DNA of 9,831 bases from Planctomycetota bacterium (GTDB taxonomy: Bacteria; Planctomycetota; Planctomycetia; Pirellulales; UBA1268): NCBI GenBank assembly GCA_003670825.1, contig QWQL01000095.1:1-9831 (forward strand), written 5' to 3'. Each line of letters opens with the position of its first letter. Positions within the stretch are counted from its first letter, which is position 1. Below are positions 6,760 through 9,831 of this stretch, one piece after another. Below the pieces are notes generated by a model. That model saw only the letters and a program-made list of their open reading frames with translations. It ran no database searches and had not been told where the DNA came from. Both the position numbers and the translations under genes were made by a program.

Positions 6760-9093
6760 ATGGCTGACGACCTGAGCGGCTTCTCGATGCTGGAACTTTT
6801 TCGGCTCGAGGCCGAGAGCCAGACCGCCGTGCTCTCGGCCGGGGTGCTCGCCATCGAGGAGCTGGAGCGGTCGCCGCAGACCGTGGAATCGATGATGCGG
6901 GCAGCCCACTCGCTGAAGGGCGCGGCCCGGATCGTCGGGCTCGATCCGGCGGTGCGAGTGGCCCACTCGCTCGAGGACGTGTTCGTCGCAGCCGGCAAGG
7001 GCACGTTCCGGGTCCAGCCGCGGCACGCCGATCGGCTGCTCGGCGGCGTCGACTTCCTCTCGTCCATCTCGAAGGCCGACGACGCGCTCGAGCCGACGAG
7101 CGACTGGGCGGCCCGGGCGGAGCAACTCGTGGCCGAACTCACGACCATGCTCGCCGAGCAGGAGTCTCCGGTGCCGGCCGCGGCCGAGGCTCCGGCGGCC
7201 AAGGTGGTCGCGCTGATCCCGTCAGGCACTCCTCAGACCGCGACTCCGGCCACACCCCAGACCGTGAGCCAGCCCCAGCCCCTGCCCCTGCCCCTGCCCT
7301 CGGCCGCGGTCCCCGCCGCGCCGCCGCGTGGGGGCGAGCAGGCCGACCGGGTTGTCCGGGTCTCGGCGGACAGCCTCACCAGACTCGTCGGCCTCGCCGG
7401 CGAATCGCTCGTGGAAACCCGGCAGCTCCGCCCCTTCGTCGACGCGCTGCTGCAGCTGCGGGCGAGCGACGTCGACCTCTGCGATGCGATTTCCGCGGTC
7501 GACGAGAAGCTCAAAAGTGGCGACGTCGCCGTGCCTGCGGCGATCACGGCCATGCTGACCACCATCCGCGAACGAGCCGATGCGAATCTCGCCACGCTGA
7601 CCCGCCACGTCGAGGATTTCGAGAGCTTCGCCCGCCGCAACGAAGACCTCTCCAACCGGCTGCACCACGAGGTGATCGTCAGCCGGATGCGGCCCCTCGC
7701 CGACGGGATCCGGGGCTTTCCGCGGCTGGTTCGCGACGTGGCCCGCACGCTCGGCAAGCAGGTACGGTTCGAGGTGAAGGGGGATCAGACGGGTGTCGAC
7801 CGCGACATCCTCGACAAACTCGAGGCGCCGCTGTCTCACCTGATCCGCAACTCGCTCGACCACGGCGTCGAGATGCCGGCCGACCGCGAGGCCGCCGGCA
7901 AGTCGGCCGCTGGCACGATCCGCCTCGAGGCCCGGCACCGGGCCGGCATGCTGCAGATCACGCTCACCGACGACGGCCGGGGCATCGATACCGAACACCT
8001 GCGGGCCAAGGCGGTGGCCCGGGGGCTGGTGGCCAGACAGGTGGCTGACCAGCTCACCGAACTGGAACTGCTGGAGTTCCTCTTTCTGCCCGGGTTCTCC
8101 ACCAAGGATCAGGTCACCGAAATCTCCGGGCGGGGCGTGGGGCTGGATGTCGTCCAGAGCATGGTCAAGAGCGTTGGCGGCAGCGTCCGCGTGGCGACCC
8201 AACCCGGCCGCCAGACCGTGTTCACCCTCCAGTTGCCGATCACGATGTCGGTGATCCGGGCACTCTTGGTGCAGATCGGCGGCGAGCCCTACGCCTTCCC
8301 ACTGACCCGGATCGACCAGATTCTGTTCTGCAAGGCGGGAGACATTCGCACCGTCGAGGGGCGGCAGTACTTCGACCGCGATGGGGTGTCGATCGGCCTC
8401 GTGATGGCGGCCCAGATCCTCGAGGCGGCCGCCGCGCCGCCGGCCGACCCGATGCCCGTCGTGGTGATCAGCGACCGCGGTCAGCAGTTCGGCATGATCG
8501 TCGATACGTTTCTGGGCGAGCGCGACCTCGAAGTTCGCCCGCTTGACCTGCGGCTCGGCAAGGTGCCCGATGTCAACAGCGCCTCGCTCCTCGAGAACGG
8601 CGATCCGGTGCTGATCGTGGACGTCGAGGACCTCGTCCGCTCGATCGACAACGTGCTGATGGGCCGCCGGCTCTCGCGAGTGGAGTTCGAGCGGATGGCG
8701 GAGCAGGCCCGGCAGCGGAAGCGGATCCTGGTGGTCGACGACTCCATCACCGTCCGAGAACTGGAGCGGCAACTGCTGCACGCGCGGGGCTTCGTGGTCG
8801 ACGTGGCCGTCGACGGCATGGACGGCTGGAATGCCATCCGCGGCACCCACTACGACCTGGTCGTGACCGACGTGGACATGCCGCGGATGGACGGCATCGG
8901 CCTGGTCACGCTGATCAAGGCCGACCCCACCCGCCGCGAGATTCCCGTGGTGATCGTCTCCTACAAAGACCGCGAGGAAGACCGACTCCGGGGGCTGGAT
9001 GCGGGGGCGAACCGCTACCTGACAAAGAGCAGTTTCCACGACGAGACCTTCGTCGATACGATCATTGATCTGATCGGCGAGGCGACCGCGTAG
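6760..9093 (+). CDS. wspE: CheA-type hybrid histidine kinase with C-terminal receiver, WspE-like
   Basis: This is the central kinase of the pathway. Of 777 residues, one HPt domain has the phosphorylated His50 in AAHSLKGAARIVGL. A proline-rich linker spans about 133-197. The dimerisation domain starts at VRVSADSLTRLVGLAGE (about 199-215). The ATPase domain has N364 in LIRNSLDHGVE, DDGRGID (404-410) and GRGVGLDVV (457-465). A CheW-like domain covers about 496-635, and a receiver about 655-775 has acidic D660/D661, phospho-acceptor D704 in TDVDMPRMDG, S734 and K756. All catalytic residues are present. There is no separate P2 domain for CheY binding. The receiver ends in SYKDREED and KSSFHDE segments that resemble WspE. 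In Pseudomonas the phosphate goes to the diguanylate cyclase WspR and to WspF; no such cyclase gene is in this window. Confidence 0.96.
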   Translation: MADDLSGFSMLELFRLEAESQTAVLSAGVLAIEELERSPQTVESMMRAAHSLKGAARIVGLDPAVRVAHSLEDVFVAAGKGTFRVQPRHADRLLGGVDFLSSISKADDALEPTSDWAARAEQLVAELTTMLAEQESPVPAAAEAPAAKVVALIPSGTPQTATPATPQTVSQPQPLPLPLPSAAVPAAPPRGGEQADRVVRVSADSLTRLVGLAGESLVETRQLRPFVDALLQLRASDVDLCDAISAVDEKLKSGDVAVPAAITAMLTTIRERADANLATLTRHVEDFESFARRNEDLSNRLHHEVIVSRMRPLADGIRGFPRLVRDVARTLGKQVRFEVKGDQTGVDRDILDKLEAPLSHLIRNSLDHGVEMPADREAAGKSAAGTIRLEARHRAGMLQITLTDDGRGIDTEHLRAKAVARGLVARQVADQLTELELLEFLFLPGFSTKDQVTEISGRGVGLDVVQSMVKSVGGSVRVATQPGRQTVFTLQLPITMSVIRALLVQIGGEPYAFPLTRIDQILFCKAGDIRTVEGRQYFDRDGVSIGLVMAAQILEAAAAPPADPMPVVVISDRGQQFGMIVDTFLGERDLEVRPLDLRLGKVPDVNSASLLENGDPVLIVDVEDLVRSIDNVLMGRRLSRVEFERMAEQARQRKRILVVDDSITVRELERQLLHARGFVVDVAVDGMDGWNAIRGTHYDLVVTDVDMPRMDGIGLVTLIKADPTRREIPVVIVSYKDREEDRLRGLDAGANRYLTKSSFHDETFVDTIIDLIGEATA
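7270..7299 (+). repeat. Five hexamer repeats (CNGCCC) inside the kinase linker
   Basis: Two CAGCCC units followed by three CTGCCC units encode QPQPLPLPLP (residues 171-180) in the linker between the HPt and dimerisation domains. Adding or removing a unit would keep the frame, so linker length could vary between strains. No effect on function is shown by the sequence. Confidence 0.85.
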
Positions 9094-9101
9094 GAACGAC
9101 C

Positions 9102-9831
9102 ATGCGAATCGGGATCGTGAACGACCTGCGAGCGGCGTGCGAGGCGCTCCGGCGCGTCGTGGACAGCCTGCCCGACCACGTGGTGGCGTGGACGGCCAGC
9201 GACGGCGTTGAGGCCATCGCGATGGCGAAGCGAGACCGCCCCGACTTGATCCTCATGGATCTGCTGATGCCCCACATGGATGGCTCCCAGGCCACGCGGC
9301 AGATCATGGCCACGGCCCCGTGCGCCATCCTCGTCGTCACGGCGACCGTCAGTGGCAACATCTCGCTCGTCTACGACGCCATGGGCTACGGCGCGCTCGA
9401 CGCGGTCGACACCCCGATGCTCGGCCCGACCGGCGAGGTCACCGGGGCCGGCGCTCTGGTGGAAAAGATCGGCACGATCGCCAAACTCGTCGGCATCACA
9501 GCCGATCCGCGCCGGGCTCGCCGAGCGGTCACGTCGTCGACACCGCCGAGGCTCCTCGTCGTCGGTGCTTCGACCGGCGGACCGAAGGCGATTTCGGACC
9601 TCTTGTTTCCGCTGCCTCAGGACTGGAACGTGGCGGTGATCCTGGTGCAGCACGTGGACGTCGCCTTCGCCCCGGGCCTGGCCAAGTGGTTGGGCGATCG
9701 CACCGGCCGCGCGGTTCGCGTGATCGAACAGGGCCAGGAGCCGCTCGCCGGCGACGTGCTGCTCGCCGGCACGAATGACCACGTGGTGCTCACCAGGTCC
9801 CGCACGCTTGAATACCGCCAGGAGCCCCGAG
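9102..9831 (+). CDS. wspF: CheB-type receptor methylesterase, WspF-like (cut by the right edge)
   Basis: It removes methyl groups from the receptor when its receiver is phosphorylated, giving adaptation. 243 codons are visible. The receiver starts MRIGIVNDLRAACEALRR, with Asn7-Asp8 where most receivers have two acids, phospho-acceptor Asp53 in LILMDLLMPHMDG, and Thr80. The position of the usual conserved Lys is Asp103 in GALDAVDTP, a substitution I associate with WspF proteins. The esterase domain shows the nucleophile Ser157 in GASTGGP and the catalytic His184 in VQHVD; the third catalytic residue (Asp) is just outside or near the edge and not seen with certainty. The start is the ATG at 9102, with AGGAA beginning at the kinase stop and a 5-base gap. 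Loss of WspF function in Pseudomonas locks the pathway on, so it acts as the brake. Confidence 0.94.
   Translation, partial: MRIGIVNDLRAACEALRRVVDSLPDHVVAWTASDGVEAIAMAKRDRPDLILMDLLMPHMDGSQATRQIMATAPCAILVVTATVSGNISLVYDAMGYGALDAVDTPMLGPTGEVTGAGALVEKIGTIAKLVGITADPRRARRAVTSSTPPRLLVVGASTGGPKAISDLLFPLPQDWNVAVILVQHVDVAFAPGLAKWLGDRTGRAVRVIEQGQEPLAGDVLLAGTNDHVVLTRSRTLEYRQEPR

Noticed and set aside
5508..7229. Long open frame on the - strand (573 codons) across the cheR end, the second cheW and the kinase start
   Set aside because: The opposite strand has unmistakable CheR, CheW and HPt motifs. The antisense product is rich in Ser, Arg and Ala without motifs.
7222..9039. Long open frame on the - strand (605 codons) opposite the kinase
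   Set aside because: Shadow of the kinase gene; its His-, Asp- and Gly-rich composition comes from codon bias and it carries no family signature.
1..9831. CRISPR arrays, tRNA or rRNA genes, insertion sequences, attachment sites
   Set aside because: No regularly spaced repeats, cloverleaf-like segments, transposase motifs or terminal inverted repeats were seen; nearly all bases are accounted for by the genes listed.

Overview
The window is GC-rich and almost fully coding. It carries one co-directional block of seven genes on the + strand, faced by a divergent gene on the - strand that runs off the left edge. Gene content and protein style (a Wsp-type chemosensory cluster, a UrtA-like binding protein, a sigma-54 activator whose AAA+ motifs are preserved with planctomycete-like variations, proline- and alanine-rich linkers) suggest a high-GC environmental Gram-negative bacterium, most likely a planctomycete. 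That taxonomic guess is inference from recall, not a search result.

Layout. Positions 1-524 (-) hold the first 174 codons of a sigma-54-dependent activator that starts almost directly at its AAA+ domain. Positions 525-844 are a divergent intergenic region with an A-tract/T-tract inverted repeat and a weak sigma-54-like promoter match. From about 845 comes a membrane-anchored periplasmic binding protein of the UrtA/AmiC type. It overlaps by four bases (ATGA) with a double-Cache methyl-accepting chemotaxis protein (WspA-like, 2170-4176). A 140-base gap with a perfect stem-loop directly after the stop codon follows. Then come a small CheW (WspB-like), a CheR methyltransferase with a C-terminal TPR region (WspC-like), a second CheW with an N-terminal cysteine motif (WspD-like), a CheA-receiver hybrid kinase (WspE-like) and a CheB-type methylesterase (WspF-like, cut by the right edge). 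Junctions within the block are overlapping or 8-15 bases apart, so it reads as one operon.

How they work together. The gene order wspA-B-C-D-E-F is that of the Pseudomonas Wsp surface-sensing system, in which WspA arrays drive the WspE kinase, WspC and WspF adapt the receptor, and phosphorylated WspR makes cyclic di-GMP. No wspR-like gene, CheY or flagellar gene lies in the window; the output would lie beyond 9831 or elsewhere. The distinctive feature is the front end. A UrtA-like solute-binding protein without any transporter gene is translationally coupled to the receptor, and the receptor has a large double-Cache-like sensor domain. This suggests a Wsp pathway that reads a small ligand (urea, amide or amino-acid-like) through a binding protein.
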